A DNA stretch of 64,000 nucleotides from Pseudorasbora parva (GCF_024679245.1 NC_090182.1:27569753-27633752); one strand, 5' to 3'; positions 12,501 through 27,651 are shown, counted from the stretch's first letter. The notes: generated by a model from the sequence alone, not told the origin. Program-made: numbers and translations.

Positions 12501-15500
12501 TCGTCTTCGATATTCTCCGGGTCTGATTCCGACTCAAATTGATAAGGCAATATAGACATTTTTGCAATAACATTGAGCGCGCGTATCATATCTACACGTT
12601 ATGGTAAGAGACGGGACCTTTCCGGGCAACGTGCTAAGCTGCTGTCCAATCACAGCGCGGGAAGCGCTGGCCTAATCAGAACTCGTTACGTATTTTTGAA
12701 GGAGGGACTTCATAGTACAAGGAAATCATCAGGCCGTTTTTAGGACAGAGGAAACACCGGTATACAGATAAGTAAATTGTGTGAAAAAATACTGTTTTTT
12801 TTAAAACGCGAAACATGAACTCTGTTATATTGCACACTGTAAACATAATCAAAGCTTCGAAAACACGCGAAGAATGGGACCTTTAAAAAGGGAAGATGTG
12901 TTCTGAGTTTTGCCGACCGGATACGGCGAAAGTTTAATCTATCTACTAGCTCCACTTCCCGTTGCTCTGGTTGGTTTAAGCGCCATCCTATTGCGTGCAG
13001 AGGGAATTTGAAAGACAATCATTTATCCCGCCCCTCGAAATTGAGCCCTGTCAATGGTGAGTTTCCAGACCAATCATCTTGATGTGGGTCTGGCTTGTAA
13101 ATAAATAGATTTGCATTTAAATAAAAATATAAATCTTTTGCAAAGATAGCTACATTTACACAGAATAACATAATGTTCGCACATACTAGCCATCCTCTGT
13201 TTCTAAATATTTATCTATTTTGTGTCCTAATTAGGAGATGATGAGCACATTAAAAGTAAAAATGCCCCTTCCAACAACCAAAACAAACAATGTGTATATG
13301 ATAGACTGAAGCAAGGATTTCTGGGATGACATTGTCCTGCACCACTTCAAACCACAAGTGAACTGAGAATTTAAGAATGTAGGAATGGGTGATACCAAAC
13401 TTTTCTAATTCGATGCGATAATGACACTGATACTTTTTGTTAAAATTTTAACAATAATGATACTGATTATTTCTTAAAGGGGGTCATATAATGCCCTTTT
13501 GCCAAGTTAATATGATTCTTTGGTGTCTAAATGAAAACTTTGTAATATACTTTAATTAAAAATTCTCAGTAGTATTGTAAGAAAACACTCCTTTTACAAA
13601 AACAGCTGTTTTCAGCAAGCCATTTCAGTGCATGCGACTTTAAATGATAATGAGCTTTGCTCACCCCGCCCCCTTTGTTCTGTGGGGCAGTATGACACAA
13701 CACACGTGGAGTGTTGCCTTGACAACAGCTGAGGAAATGTCAACGGGAGTCTCTGAGGACACATCTATGCAACTGTATCAATTTGAACCGGAGTCGGACC
13801 CGGAACAAGATGACAGCCCCAACGAAATTTGTCAAATAACGCCAAACAGGGCGTTTCTGAACGTAATGTCAAGATCTATGTTTGTATGTACCGGCAGGGT
13901 AATGTTAGTGTAGTGAGATCCGACTGCTATTTGTTTACTGATGTATAGGTTAGTTTATTGACAGAATAGTGTTACAGCTAATGCCAAAACGTTTTATTGG
14001 TAAATGTTGGCTTGTCAGTGATGCATAACGTTATCTATGTAGTATAATAACTGTTACAACAATATTTTTTTTTCACCATCGTACAGAGTTTGTAATAACA
14101 CAATAACCATAATGCGTTGTTCATTATAAACGTGGGATTATGAATTATATTGAGAACGTGTAATGTAACTTACCCTGTAAACTTTAGCTGCATTCATCGT
14201 GAAGCATGCAAGCGATTCAAACGTTACACTCACTTGTTCTGGAGGTGCAGTTGTAGTTGGTACCGATCCTTTTTTCAGGAGCAGCTTCTTAGCCAAACCT
14301 GCTTTATACTGACCCTCGTTTATAAAGAAGTCTGTTGAGAGGATTCGTGCAAACATAAAAGCATCAACGTTGATCGGGGGGAATATTACCTTCGAAAACA
14401 AAACTCAGTCTTCAGCGGTTCGGATTTAGGAACATCAGAATGGCTGCTGTGTTCATTATTACACCAATAACAGAACACCACAATCACTTAGATGGCATTC
14501 TGCTCCAGCGTATTAACAATGGCGGACTGTGATGATAACTCGCTCAGGGCGGGTCTGTGTTGAAACGTTGCTGTCAATCAACAGTCGTGGGTGGGGCATC
14601 TGACCGTGTGACGGCTTGTCATGGTCGGAAGGCTTGATTTGAGAAAGGGGAAAACATATAAGGAGATTTAAAAAAACAAAAACAAACACTGGATGGATTT
14701 TTATCATTATAGGATGGTTGTGAACAGGCACTGCCAACACACATTTCCATACAATCAACTTGTAAAAGTGCATGTACCATTATATGACCCCTTCAAATGG
14801 GTATGTGATTTTTCTAAATAATGTTAATTTTTATGGGGGGAAATCATACACTCATTACCTACATAAAATGACACATACTGGCCATTAATAACACATCTAT
14901 TAAAAAAAATATGATCACAATTACATAAAAATGTGTCTGCTAATATAGGTGGAAATATTGTGCTTTAAATATTAATAAATTATGTTATTAATTTATTATT
15001 ACAAATATGAATAAATATATTTCATGAATTTCCATGCATTGCATTTTGCTGTATATTTGTTTACAGGTGAAAAGCAGCAGCACACTAAACTACATTTGCT
15101 TTCTGCCATTCTCTCTATCTTTCTCTCTGTTTAAGGCAGAAGTGAGTCTCTCTGTGTGACTGTGCATGGCTAGACGCTCGCTTCTCACAGACATGTGACA
15201 CAGGCCAGCTAAACATGTCAGGGGTGTTTTGGCACAAACAAAGAAATACTTAAAACATTTGAAATGCATTGATGCAAAAACCCCGGTTTTGTATTAATAT
15301 AATTTTAATATCATTGATTTTTAAAAAGGTATTGATACCAAATAAGTAATGAGTATCGATACTGTAGTATTGATGTGCCCATCCCTATTAGAATGACACA
15401 ACAGTCATTTACAACAACAGCTTCCATACATCATCCGTCATTAGGCCATTTCTACGTCATTGCACTTTTAAAAAAAAAATCTGATCAAGTGTTTACATGT

Positions 15501-18500
15501 CCTAACAAACAGATTTAAAAAGGTTAAATACACATGAGTCAGACAACAGTGGCCTTTATAGCCTAACAAAAAACAAGTATTATACCTGGAGTGGGTTGCC
15601 TTATGGTTCACCATGTTGAAATCATGTGATCAGTTAATTAATACTCAGTTGTTGCTCTTGCTTTGCTTAAAACCACAAGTCCTCACCCTTGTTTCCATTT
15701 GGTATTTTAAGTTTTGGTCAATCTGATCACAACTAGATGACGCTAAATACAGGTGTAAACAGGGTCTAAAAGCTTGGAGCTTGTCCACTTTCGACCACTT
15801 CCAGAGGTAGTCGAAAAAGGATTCGCCTGGATTGTTTGATAGTGTAGATGCTCGTGTGGTCAAAAGCATTAAAACAGACACAATAGACCACCTACTAATG
15901 CGTAAATATTACGAGAAAAGCAAGCGTTGTATGTTTTTCCATCATCTCTAGTCACGTTCATATGGAAAGAGCTTATTTTTTCCATTAGATTAAAAGATCT
16001 GGAAAAAAAGCCCATATATTTACCTGCCCATAGACCCTCCCCTCGAAGACATCAGGACAGAAGTGGTTGAAAGTGGACAAAAGAGATGGATTAAAAGGCT
16101 AGGTATAAACAAGAATGTGTCTCCCTCATCTACAGGGCCCTAGACAAATACAATATTGTCCATCACAACATAAAGAAGAGTTCACCTTTAAAGATACATG
16201 ATTAAAAATCCTTTTTAATTATAAGGAGGGTAAATTGTATTGAATTCTTTTTAAATATTTATGTTTTTGGCACAACATATATTGTCTAAGATTGTGTGGA
16301 ATACAATCTCGTTAACAATATGTTTTTTGGAAAATCACCATTATATTTGGATAATCGCCATAGGTTCAGCACTCATTTTAATTGAAGTTTATTGTGGTTT
16401 AATCAGTCTGCTTTTTCCATTTGTACATTCTCTCTTTTTCTTCCTCCCTCTCCCTTTCTTCCTCTCTGGCCAATCAGTAGTTAGGAGACAGCATGAGGCA
16501 AAACTTACTCTCGGTTGCCGGGTGTGTTACCATGACGACGCAGAGGAGATCCCTGACCTAGTCCATCCTACATGACATGACTTACAGTTTTTCATCTCTG
16601 CCATTTTTTTTCTCACGGGGACACTGTAAGACTCAGAGCCCTCCGCACATTTCCTCCATCTCTCTGTGGTGACGACCTGTGCTTTCTTTATCACTGTGTA
16701 CTATTGAAATGAGCGGCGTGTTCTCATTGTCTTCCAGAATGTTAAAGCTTGGCTGCGAGACTGGTTCTCATGTGTGCTTTGGCAGGATCACCTGTCTGCT
16801 CCTTCGAGACAGTCTGCTCATTACCCACACACTCCCACAACACACACTGCTGATGCAATTGCTCTCAATGTCATTGTGTGAAAGCGCACACAAGTGTCAG
16901 GGAACGCCTTTAACAATTTTACACAGGTCTGTGACTGTGTACATCCTTGCATGTGAATGTCTCGCCTATGATGGTTTTATTAAGAAGAATTGCCCCGCTG
17001 TTGTTAGGCATCTTAGGCTCAGATGGCACGCCAGCCAACCGTCCCATTAACCACTAAAACAAGGCTGTCTGATGCATGTCACACAAAACCAGTGGTGTAA
17101 AGTATAGAGTAGATGCAATTAGTTCCTGTACTTAATGAGATAGTTCACCCAAAAATGAAAATTTGATGTTTATCTGCTTACCCCCAGGGCATCCAAGATA
17201 TAGGTGACTTTGTTTCTTCAGTAGAACACAAATGAAGATTTGCGATCACTTCCAGTAAGTGAGGTCAATGTACTCATCTCTCGCATATCTACACTATCTC
17301 TACGCCATATCGTGTACAGACCTGCTGGCTGCTGGACATAATGGTGTATTAGAGGTAAAAAATTATATAAATACTGTTCGGTTTCTTGAACAAACTGATT
17401 GTTTTGTAGCCTGACGTGGTCATACTCAATTCTAGTCAGAATATGAGTCTGATACTGCTCCATTGGGCTGTGATTATGGGGCGCGTTTCAACTGAACCAG
17501 GAAAGACATCAATTGGATAGACCTACAACCAATTAGAGCAACGAAGCGACGCATTACGTTAGTTGTCAAATGTCAACAGAGCTCAACTGCACTGTGTTGC
17601 CATGTCCGCATTTTTTCCACGGGTTGTTTTCCAGTTCGCAGGTTGAAGCGACTATTATGCGATATATAGACCCATGAGTGCGAATTTTAGCAGGCAACCT
17701 TGCCAAAATAACGCACATTTTACCCCCCAAACACCTTTTTTTCCCCAGAGAACCCCCCCGAGAAGCTATTAGGGCTAGTAGATGGTGGGTTTTGTTGTAA
17801 AAACTTGGCAACCCTGTCTGCTTGCCCGCTGGAATAAACGATCTTAGCTGGTGTTGTAAAAAAATAAAAGAATTGAATGATACACAGTTACTTACCAACA
17901 TGATCATAATTTCTGAGAGAAATTGTGAAGGTGAATGCATATACAAACAAGCTCTCCGTTTAGGATTCGAACAAATATAATCCAAGCCCCTTTGATGATG
18001 TGCATGATTACGTTACTGTTGATCATCTGTCCGTCATCGTCTAAAGCCCGCCCTGATGATTTCATTGGTCCGAACAGTTTCTGTTCGGGGATATTTACTC
18101 CCCTATGGATCGAGTCCAGACCGAACCGCCCGACCTAAAAATGTTGTGGGCGGGGCTAAGTTCGGCTGGCATCCAGGCTAATATTTTTGTGTCTATAGAC
18201 ATCAATGTGTCGTCCCAAACCGCAGGGTTTAATAAGGATTGTATGTGCATGGTTTTTTTTTTACACACATAGTTCTCATACTCTTATGTGTTACCATTCA
18301 CATGCATTATACAAATGACAGACTTCAACAGTTGGAGTTAAAAGTCTTCATTTGTGTTCTACTGAAGATACAAAGTCAACTATATCTTGGATGCACTGGG
18401 GGAAAGCAGATAAACATCAAATTCTAATTTAAGGCGAACTATCCCTTTAATTATCCTTTTGGCTACTTTGTTGTTGAATGAGTATCAAAGATACCAGCAG

Positions 18501-21500
18501 TCTCTGCTTGATTACATTTTTTAGCAAGTATATGTACTCTTTCCTCCAATTCCGATCTATCTGTGACAGTAATGCAATTTCTCGTTACATTTTGCATGGC
18601 ACTGACAGTTTAATTCTCCTGCAAAAGAAGTGATATTGCTACCTACAGTGCACTGAACGTACTACACTCACCTAAAGGATTATTAGGAACACCATACTAA
18701 TACTGTGTTTGACCCCCTTTCGCCTTCAGAACTTCCTTAATTCTCAGTGGCATTGATTCAACAAGGTGCTGAAAGCATTCTTTATAAATGTTGGCCCATA
18801 TTGATAGGATAGCATCTTGTAGTTGATGGAGATTTGTGGGATGCACATACAGGGCACAAAGCTCCCGTTCAACCACATGCCAAAGATGCTCTATTGGGTT
18901 GAGATCTGGTGACTGTGGGGGCCATTTTAGTTTATGCTTGAAATAGCCATCAGAGGATGGATACATGGTGGTCATAAAGGGATGGACATGGTCAGAAACA
19001 ATGCTCAGGTAGGCCGTGGCATTTAAACAATGCTCAATTGGCACTAAGGGGACTAAAGTCCGTCAAGAAAACATCCCCCACACCATTACACCACCACCAC
19101 CAGCCTGCACAGTGGTAACAAGGCATGATGGATCCATGTTCTCATTCTGTTTACGCCAAATTCTGACTCTACCATCTAAATGTCTCAACAGAAATCGAGA
19201 AAAGGCAACATTTTTCCAGTCTTCAACTGTCCAATTTTGGTAAGCTTGTGCAAATTGTAGCCTCTTTTTCCTAATTGTAGTGGAGATGAGTGGTACCCGG
19301 TGGGGTCTTCTGCTGTTGTAGCCCATCCGCCTCAAGGTTGTGCGTGTTGTGGCTTCACAAATGCTTTGCTGCATACCTCGGTTGTAACGAGTGGTTATTT
19401 CAGTCAAAGTTGCTCTTCTATCTGCTTGAATCAGTCGGCCCATTCTCCTCTGACCTCTAGCATCAACAAGGCATTTTCACCCACACGACTGCTGCATACT
19501 GGATGTTTTTCCCTTTTCACACCATTCTATGTAAACCCTAGAAATAGTTGTCCGTGAAAATCACAGTAACTGAGCAGATTGTGAAATACTCAGACCGGCC
19601 AGTCTGGCACCAACAACCATGCCACTCTCAAAATTGCTTAAATCTACTTTCTTTCGCATTCTGACATTCAATTTGGAGTTCAGGAGATTGTCTTTACCTG
19701 GACCACACCCCTAAATGCATTGATGCAACTGCCATGTGATTGGTTGATTAGATAATTGCATTAATGAGAAATTGAAAAGGTGTTCCTAATATTCCTTTAG
19801 GTGAGTGTACGTGCATTTTGCCCTTACCCACCCAAAGTTGCGAACAAGGCTACTTGGCGCAAATGTTAGTTTTTGAATTGCAGGTATTTAATTTCATGAG
19901 ATTATGTATGAGTTCATGACGGCAGCTGGTGATGAGGCTGAAAGTAACCAGCAAGTCCAGTGCAAGTAGGCTTTCACTTTTTTTTTAGTCAAGATTATTT
20001 TATTTATCCATTATATCGTAAATACCTTTTTTGAATGATGTATTTTACATCATTCAAAGACTTTAGTGTTTGTAGACTTTTAAGAGGCTGTTGTGTCAAC
20101 CTTGATTTATTGCAATTTTAAGGGTGTTAAAATTAATTTAGATTTTCTTTTTTTACGTGATTGCTCTTATAAATCTGTTTCTTGTTTTTTACTGGCATAT
20201 CACTCAGATAAGGACTAGTGCATTTTTGAGTCTACATTCAGTATAAATTAAAATCAGATAATCAAGTCACATTGGAATTGTTGACTTGAACTTGTAATGG
20301 AGTCGTTAGAGTACTTTCTTGATTTGGCAAGCTCTTATATTTGCTCTGAGAGAGATTGTGATCACAGATTTTATATACATTTTCCACTTTTTTTTCTGTT
20401 CAAACATTTGTAGAGCACCAAGTAAAAAATAGAAATGTAAATTTTCATCAATTTGCATAGTTGTCATTTTAAATCCGCTATCAGAACAAATCTCTTAACG
20501 TTAATACGGCCAAATGCATGTGGAAAAATATGATATATTTCATGTAATGATTTTTTAACTATATTAATTTAATACAATATGTCATTTGAAAACATTAAAA
20601 TGTTTTTGTTGGTAATTTAATAATAATGTATAATAATAACACTACAGTTTTGAGGTTAGCAAGATTTGTAATTATCCAAAAGTGACAGTAATGACATTTA
20701 GAAAAAAAAAAAATTCAAAAGATTTCTCTTTCAAGTAAATGCTGCTCTTTAGAACATTCTCTTATACAAAGAATCTTGAAACAAAAAGAAAATCCACAAA
20801 AATATGAAGCAGCATAACTGTTTTCAACGTTGAGAATAATAAGAAATTTATCTTGAGCATCACATCATCATATTAGCATGATTTCTGAAGGATTATGAGA
20901 CACTAAAGACTGGAGTAATGATGCTGAAAATGCAGCTTTGATCACAGGAATAAAGGACATTTTAAAATAGAAAACTTTTCACGTTTCTGTTTTCACTGTA
21001 TTTTTAAAAACATAAATAAATGCAACTTTCAGAGCATAAAGATATATAAAAAAAAAAAAACTTTTCAACAGTAATGTATTTGTATTTGAACCTTAAAAAA
21101 ACTAAAGAAAAACGGTGTGTGAATCTAGTGCATAAACTACCACCACACTGGTCATGGTGAGATTTTAGATGGGTGTACCTGCATACTCTGCCAGTGGGTA
21201 CTGATGTGATTCTCAGATTGGATGATGCAGGGAGGCCTGGCTTGTGTTCATGTACTTTAACACACTATCATAGGGTTTGCAGTGAATACAATCTTTATTT
21301 ATAGAGAAACGTTCCAAGTCTGATTATATTGAGCTTGCTTCATTTACAAGCTAGCCAAGGGCACAGCTCCTGGCCAGAACAGGCTGTGATGTGGACATGA
21401 CTTTATGCCATCTGACTCCGTGCGACTAGGTGTTGTACGGAGCTGCGTGGGTGGGAGTTGCATTGAATGATGCAGCAGTTGGATGGTGGAACATCTCCAA

Positions 21501-24500
21501 GTCCTCGATGGCAGCACACATTGATCACGCTGTCCCTGCACACTGACACTCCAGACACCCACTTTCATCTCCATTAAGTGCACCAGATCACACTGGCCAG
21601 CAAAGAGACACCCCCCACACTCACTCACTTCAAATTTCGTTAGGACTTCATCACTGTTAAAAGCTGCCTAGAGACTAGCAAAGACACAGACAAGTGCTTA
21701 AAGTGCTGTAGGTGCTGGATAGCTATACAACTCATTCATATGGAATTGAACTTTGAGATTCCGTCTGAACTGTTAGCGTTGCACTGTCACCCTTTGCATT
21801 CATTGTTTTTGCAAATTCCATTTGGATTCCATCAGGGTTGCATCAGGATTCCATTTAGATTCCATTGGAACCGCTCGTTCCATGCTAAGCAGCTCAGTTC
21901 GATTTGTGAGCCCAACAATTGATGACTTATGTTAGTAAAAATAAAGTCTCATATAACCAAAGAATGAAAAGTTTTATCAGCAAATCAAGTCAAAGATAGT
22001 TTTCTTGCAGATGAAATTAGCATTAAGATGTGTTTTAACTCTTGCGCCCTCACAGATCTGAATGCATTAGATAAAGACATTCAGTGCACCAAACATTCAG
22101 TGCTTTTTTTGAGCACTGACCATTTGCATAAGCAATACAAATCTTCTTTTAGAATAAAATGTCTGCATGACATTAGAATATTTTTTACATAGACTATTTG
22201 CTGTCTTTAATACACATTTTATTTCACATGTTTCAAATTTTGCCATCATTCACCATCATTCACCTTTCATAATAATTAATAATAATAATTTGTTCGATTT
22301 ATATAGCGCTTTTCAAGGCACTCAAAGTGCTTTACATTGAAGGGGGAATCTCCTCAAACCACCACCAATGTGCAGCATCTACCTGTATGATGCGACGGCA
22401 GCCATATTGCTCCAGAGCGCCCACCACACAACAGCTGATTGGTGGAGAAAAGACTGAGTGATGAAGCATCCATGCAATTACAGTGAAAGACTTGTTCTGT
22501 CAAACAAAATGAATTGCTATATAATTCGTGTGCATAACTTATTATGTCTATTTTGTCTATGAACTTCTTAAGTCCTTTGAATCCATATGAAAGCTTCTAA
22601 ATATTGCTGATACTATTGTCATCATTCACTCTCATTGTGTGTAAAAGAGAGACACGTTATTTTATAATCAGGTCTTTGTTGTCAACAGAAGAAAGAAAAT
22701 TCTTATGAGCTACATAATGGTGAATAAATAATGACAGAACTTTCATTTTTGGGTAAACTATCCCTTTAAGAACGTGATTATTTCTGTCTGAAAGCATTTG
22801 TGTTTGTAATATTTCATCAAATTGTATACCTTTCTTCAACAGCACTTTTTACTTAATCTTTCCTTAAGATGTTAGTTCATCCAAAATTGAAAATTCTGTC
22901 ATTAACTACTCACCCTCATGCCGCTCGACACCCATATGACCTCCGTTCATCTTCGGAACACAAATTAAGATATTTTTGATGAAATCCGATGGCTCAGAAA
23001 GGCCTCCATTGACACCAATGACATTTCCTCTCTCAAGACCCATAAAAGGTACTAAAGACGTTGTTACAAAGTCCTAGGGATGGCAAAAATTAAAAATTTT
23101 CTTGACCAAACACCGAGCCTCATTAGCTGGTTGAAACCGGTTTACCAATTAGTTTAAAATATGCTGCGCTATTTGACATAACAGCCACGAGCCACGCCTG
23201 CAATCTCACAACTCAGTCGCATCTCTCTATGATCGCTCTGCCCTGCCTCCCGCTCACACACACTGTCCCGGTGCCCGTCACTTTTTTTAAATCCTCTACA
23301 TCGCGTAACATGAGTCCCGCAAACGTGGCGCCGAGGAGCTTGTTTGTAATCGACAAACAAATGGATCGCGTTAAAAATAAAGCCATTTGTCTAACTTTAG
23401 AAGCTCATTTGTAACATTGCTGCGGCTCATTTAAGAAAATGACAGCTCAGAAGAGACGCCGCTTTAGTTCAAGGTAGTGCTAACAATAATAAAGAAAGAT
23501 GATGATCAACAGCTTATGTGTTACCACTGAAATGTAGATGTAATATATTTCCAAATGTAAGCCCATCTTATGCGGAATGACGCTTTTCATACTGTCGTCT
23601 GCCCTGGCTCTAACCTCGAGTGTTTACTTTTTGCAAACCTTGTGAGCACGCAAACCCAAACGCTGTGACCTCGCGCCAAATGTTTTTATTGGTTTATTAA
23701 GTACAAACAGGCGAGTTATGAAAAATTGAGTGTGAGGGATTTGTTCACTTCACACAAAAATATTTTGGAATGAGATGGCTAACCGTAGTAGCGTTTAGTC
23801 CACTGTCTATAATAGCCTAATTTAGAGACTTTTTTTTTTAACCGACAACTTTGATTGGTTAGCATTGATACGGTCAACCATCGGTCAAACGGTCATCGGT
23901 TAACATCCCTAGTTCTACAATAATTTTATAAAGTGACGAGAATAGTTTTTTTGTGCAAAAAACAACAACTAAATAACGACTTATATGGCCAATTTCAAAA
24001 CACTTCTCCTGAAGCCTCGGAGATTAAGGAATCAGCGTATCGATTCATGATTCGGATTGTGTGTCAAACCGTCAAACTGCTGAAATCACGAGACTTTGGC
24101 GATCCGAACCGCTGATTCGATACACTGATTCATAAAGGCTGCAACATACTTGCTCCCAGGGCTGGGAGAACAAAATTACGTCATTTTGTTCTCGCAGCCC
24201 TGGTTTGGCAGTTCTCGCAGCTTGTTCTCGACACAGCTCCTGAGCAGAACTTTTCTCTTGAGGGTGTCCGAGAACTATTGTGTGATTGGTCAGACATTTT
24301 AAGTGGGCGGGGTTAATGCGGCAAAACGCAGAAGGTAGGCACTTGCTTTTCTCGTAAAGTATGGAATCCACTGGCCAGAACGAACTCTGCTCTTGTTCTT
24401 TCCACCACGAGAAAACGAACACATTTCTTGTTCCAAGCTTAAAGGGTTAGTTCACCAAAAAATGAAATTTATGTCATTAATGACTCTATTGTTGTTCCAC

Positions 24501-27500
24501 ACTGTTCCGTAATTTCAATGCTTCAAGAGATTCTAATTAACTAACTGATGTCACATATGGACTACTTGGATGATGTTTTTATTCGCTTTCTGGACATGGA
24601 CAGTAAAGTGTGCCTACACTTAGATAATATAAAATAATCTTAAACTGTGTTCTGAAGATGAACAGAGGTCTTACGGGTGTGGAACGACATTAGGGTGAGT
24701 CATTAATGAAATTTATTTAATTTTTGGGTGAACTAACCCTTTAACAGTTTGAAGCTTTACGAAGTGGTCTTTTGAAATCGGCCATCACTATATAAATCGT
24801 TATTTAGGGGTTTTTTGCACACAAAAACTATTCTTGTCGCCGTTTAGTTTAGTAGAAGTTTAATTTTTGGGTGAACTAACCCTTTAAGCTATTTATCTAA
24901 TAAATAAAACAACTAGATTAACATTAAGGGCCTAGCTAATTTACTAACATATTTTTAATACCAGCACAAACCTCATTTTGGCGTTACAAAACTACTTTCA
25001 GGAAGTACTAAAATACACACAGTGAAAAATTAGCCCTGAAAAGACATGCATAGGGTTATTTTTGCAGATTACCTTATTGCATATCCATTTGTTGGAGTTT
25101 CCCTTTCAGATGTAAAATTTATGGGAGGAGAGTATTTAAAGGGGGGGTGAAATGCTGTTTCATGCATACTGAGCTTTTTACACCTTTAAAGACTTGGATT
25201 CCCATCCTAAACATAGTCAAAGTTTCAAAAACTAATGTTGGACGTTTGATGGAGTATTTCTGTGTCAAAAATACTCCTTCTGGTTTCTCACAAGTTTCTG
25301 AGAGTTTTTTTCGAGTATGGGTCTACTTGACGTTAATAGATCGGAAGGTCCTTGTATGGGCCGTACGGGCTCTTCTCCCGGTAGGGTGCGCGCGCGCGTC
25401 ACTAGCGCGAGAGAGGAAATGCACGCTGTAAACAGTAAACTGCTCTCAGCTGCAGATCCAGTCGTCCGTGAACACTTATGTCGGTAATAGTCCGCGCCAC
25501 GCTCCACTTCATTCCTCCACTTTGACATTAAGCGACTTCAACGCTTCAGCACAGCATTCCGGGAAGGCAGCGCTGCATTTGAACTGATTTGAACGCAGAA
25601 ATGCTTCAGTCGCATCGCAAAGTGGATCTCCACACTCCAAGAAGTGTGTTTTTGACAGAGCCGTCCCAGCGATAAAGGTTCGGTCCTGCTTTGGAAGCAG
25701 CCGGTAAGTAAAACTGCTTCAAATGTCTGTGCTGTGCTTATCGTCGCGTGAGTAAACATCAGTAAACGACACGATCGCGTGCTTCGTCATTCAAATGCAC
25801 TAACGGACTTCATTGCTGTTCTATGTAACTTATAACGTTTCACTACTCTGACGTGCAAAACCGTTTTGCTTGCTACTAAGGTTTGGTCGCATACAATAGT
25901 CCATAAACCGAATCATGTCATGTTGACAGGCCTCTAAATACAGTACATACCACAGAGACGGACGTCCTGCTGTTGCTGTTTCTATTTCAGCCTCCGAATT
26001 AGATTCTGGATCATATCTATTAGCTGAGATGGGTTTCTCCACGCTTGAGGACGTCACCGCTTTGCGCTTATGTCATTCTTTAGCTCCGCCCACACGATAC
26101 GCCTCCAGGCGCTCGTTTTTTTCCGGAAAGACTCGGTACAGCCCATATTTCTTTTACAAATATAATAAAACGAAAGACTTTTCGGAGATATGAAGGATGC
26201 AATACTACTCTATAGGTACTCAAGATTGACATGAGATTGACTGAAACTGAGTGTTTCACCCCCCCTTTAATGAATCACGCAAGGTGATTTACTAAGGTTT
26301 GCACTTGTCAATTTACTGGTATTTGTGCCATCATTTACCACACAAAAATGCATGTCTTAAACCAGACACTAATTTGTACTGCTCTTGGTAGATTGTGTTG
26401 ATCATTGTGTTCTTTGATTTTCACGTCGTCAGTAGATCACGCACAAAAATTTCCACTCTTTCCACAATTTATGGTGGAAATACAATTGTACAATTTATAC
26501 AATTGTATAAAATACAATTTATTTTATTAATAAAGCTATTTATAAAGCTAAGGATATTATATGTTTTGGTTACCTGAACTTTCAATGGATGGGACAGAAA
26601 CCTCCAAAAGGCTTCATTAAAAATATCTTAAATTGTGTTTTTGAAGATTAACCAAAGTTTAATGGGTTTGGAATGACATTAGGGGGAGTACATGAGGACA
26701 GAATCGTAATTTGTAGGTAAACTATTACTTTTATTACAAATTTAACAGCTTGACTAGTCGACCATTGTTACCAATCCCTAGTTGTTATATGCTAGATTTA
26801 ACATGCAATTCTCTCTTTTTTTATACCATACATAACAGTGTCCTTGCTCCATTTCTCTGTCCCCCAAGAGCTTCATAACCTGAAAAGGGTAGAAAATTGA
26901 ACAAAAGAAATTTATGTGAAAGAAAATAGAGAAGTTTTATCCATAGCCATCAGCCTGAATGTGTTACTGTCGAACCAAGGGAACGACATCTTTCCCTGCT
27001 GGGTTATTACAGTACCTTACGCAGTGCAGTACTAATGGCATTGCTCCATGGGTTCGTCAAATTCGTCTTGAAGTTAATCGACCTCGTTTGTGAACGTTTG
27101 GTGTGTGTATTTAACTGTGTCTGCTGCCCACCCATCAGCATGTTGCTCGGACAGCTGGGTGATAAGCATCATGCTATATGTATGGTCCATATGTAGCATA
27201 AGTGTTTACAACAGCCACAAGGGCGATATAATCTGTCAGCTTGCTGATGAGAACAGGCAGAAAGAAAGGGAAGGCTGTCACTGTCAAATCATTTGGAAGT
27301 AGTGAAATTTGTTTTTCCATCCATGTCCCAATGCTGTCATTTTGCTGTTTCCTCTGATCGTTTGATATTCAGACCTTCCAGCACTCCTGAGATTATGCTG
27401 TTTTCTTTTCATTTGATGTGGTTTTGGATGCTTCTATTGTAGTCAAAAGTTGGAATCGGTACTGTCAAATATCTAGGGATTCTCGTTTAATTTATCCTCT

Positions 27501-27568
27501 CAATCATGGAGCCCTTATCTTCTTGTCACGCAGTCTTGGATCTTTTAGTAGCTGAGATTCAGTGCAAT

Positions 27569-27651
<83 letters not shown>

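Larger units (their letters stand above)
11635..12886 (+). mobile_element. TTAA-type element carrying a THAP-like exon
   Basis: The ends are TTAAAGGTCCCATTCTTTGCG-like at 11635 and its complement at 12886, both starting at TTAA. Inside are a decayed THAP-like coding exon on the plus strand (11964-12239) and a decayed acidic coding segment on the minus strand (about 12470-12559), pointing toward each other. The element appears to sit inside an older repeat that begins near 11337 and may end near 13110; the outer ends are unclear. Confidence 0.6.
13474..14796 (+). mobile_element. TTAA-type element (TTAAAGGGGGTCATATAATG) with two coding relics
   Basis: The left end is TTAAAGGGGGTCATATAATG; the right end is the complement of TTTGAAGGGGTCATATAATG with the terminal TTAA decayed. 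It contains an acidic coding relic on the plus strand (13644-13913) and a THAP-like tail on the minus strand (14234-14400), the same pair of modules as in the element at 11635-12886. Confidence 0.6.
13379..15388. mobile_element. Outer DNA transposon (TAGGAATGGG termini) split by a TTAA element
   Basis: TAGGAATGGGTGATACC at 13379 is matched by the complement-like end GATGTGCCCATCCCTA at 15373-15388. A second, complete TTAA element (13474-14796) lies inside. The outer element has no coding remnant that I recognise. Confidence 0.45.
22864..24887. mobile_element. AGTTCACCC-type TTAA element with two nested insertions
   Basis: Left end at TTAAGATGTTAGTTCATCC (22864), right end TTTTTGGGTGAACTAACCC then TTTAA at 24887, both on TTAA. 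Nested inside are a hAT-like element (about 23074-23909, CTAGGGATG...CATCCCTAG) and a shorter complete AGTTCACC repeat at 24439-24744. The arrangement records at least three insertion events. Confidence 0.55.

Noticed and set aside
16444..16560. CCAAT-like and X-box-like motifs (GTTGCC, GTTACCATGACGAC) in intron 1
   Set aside because: The X-box is only partial and the spacing is not diagnostic; not enough to call a regulatory element.
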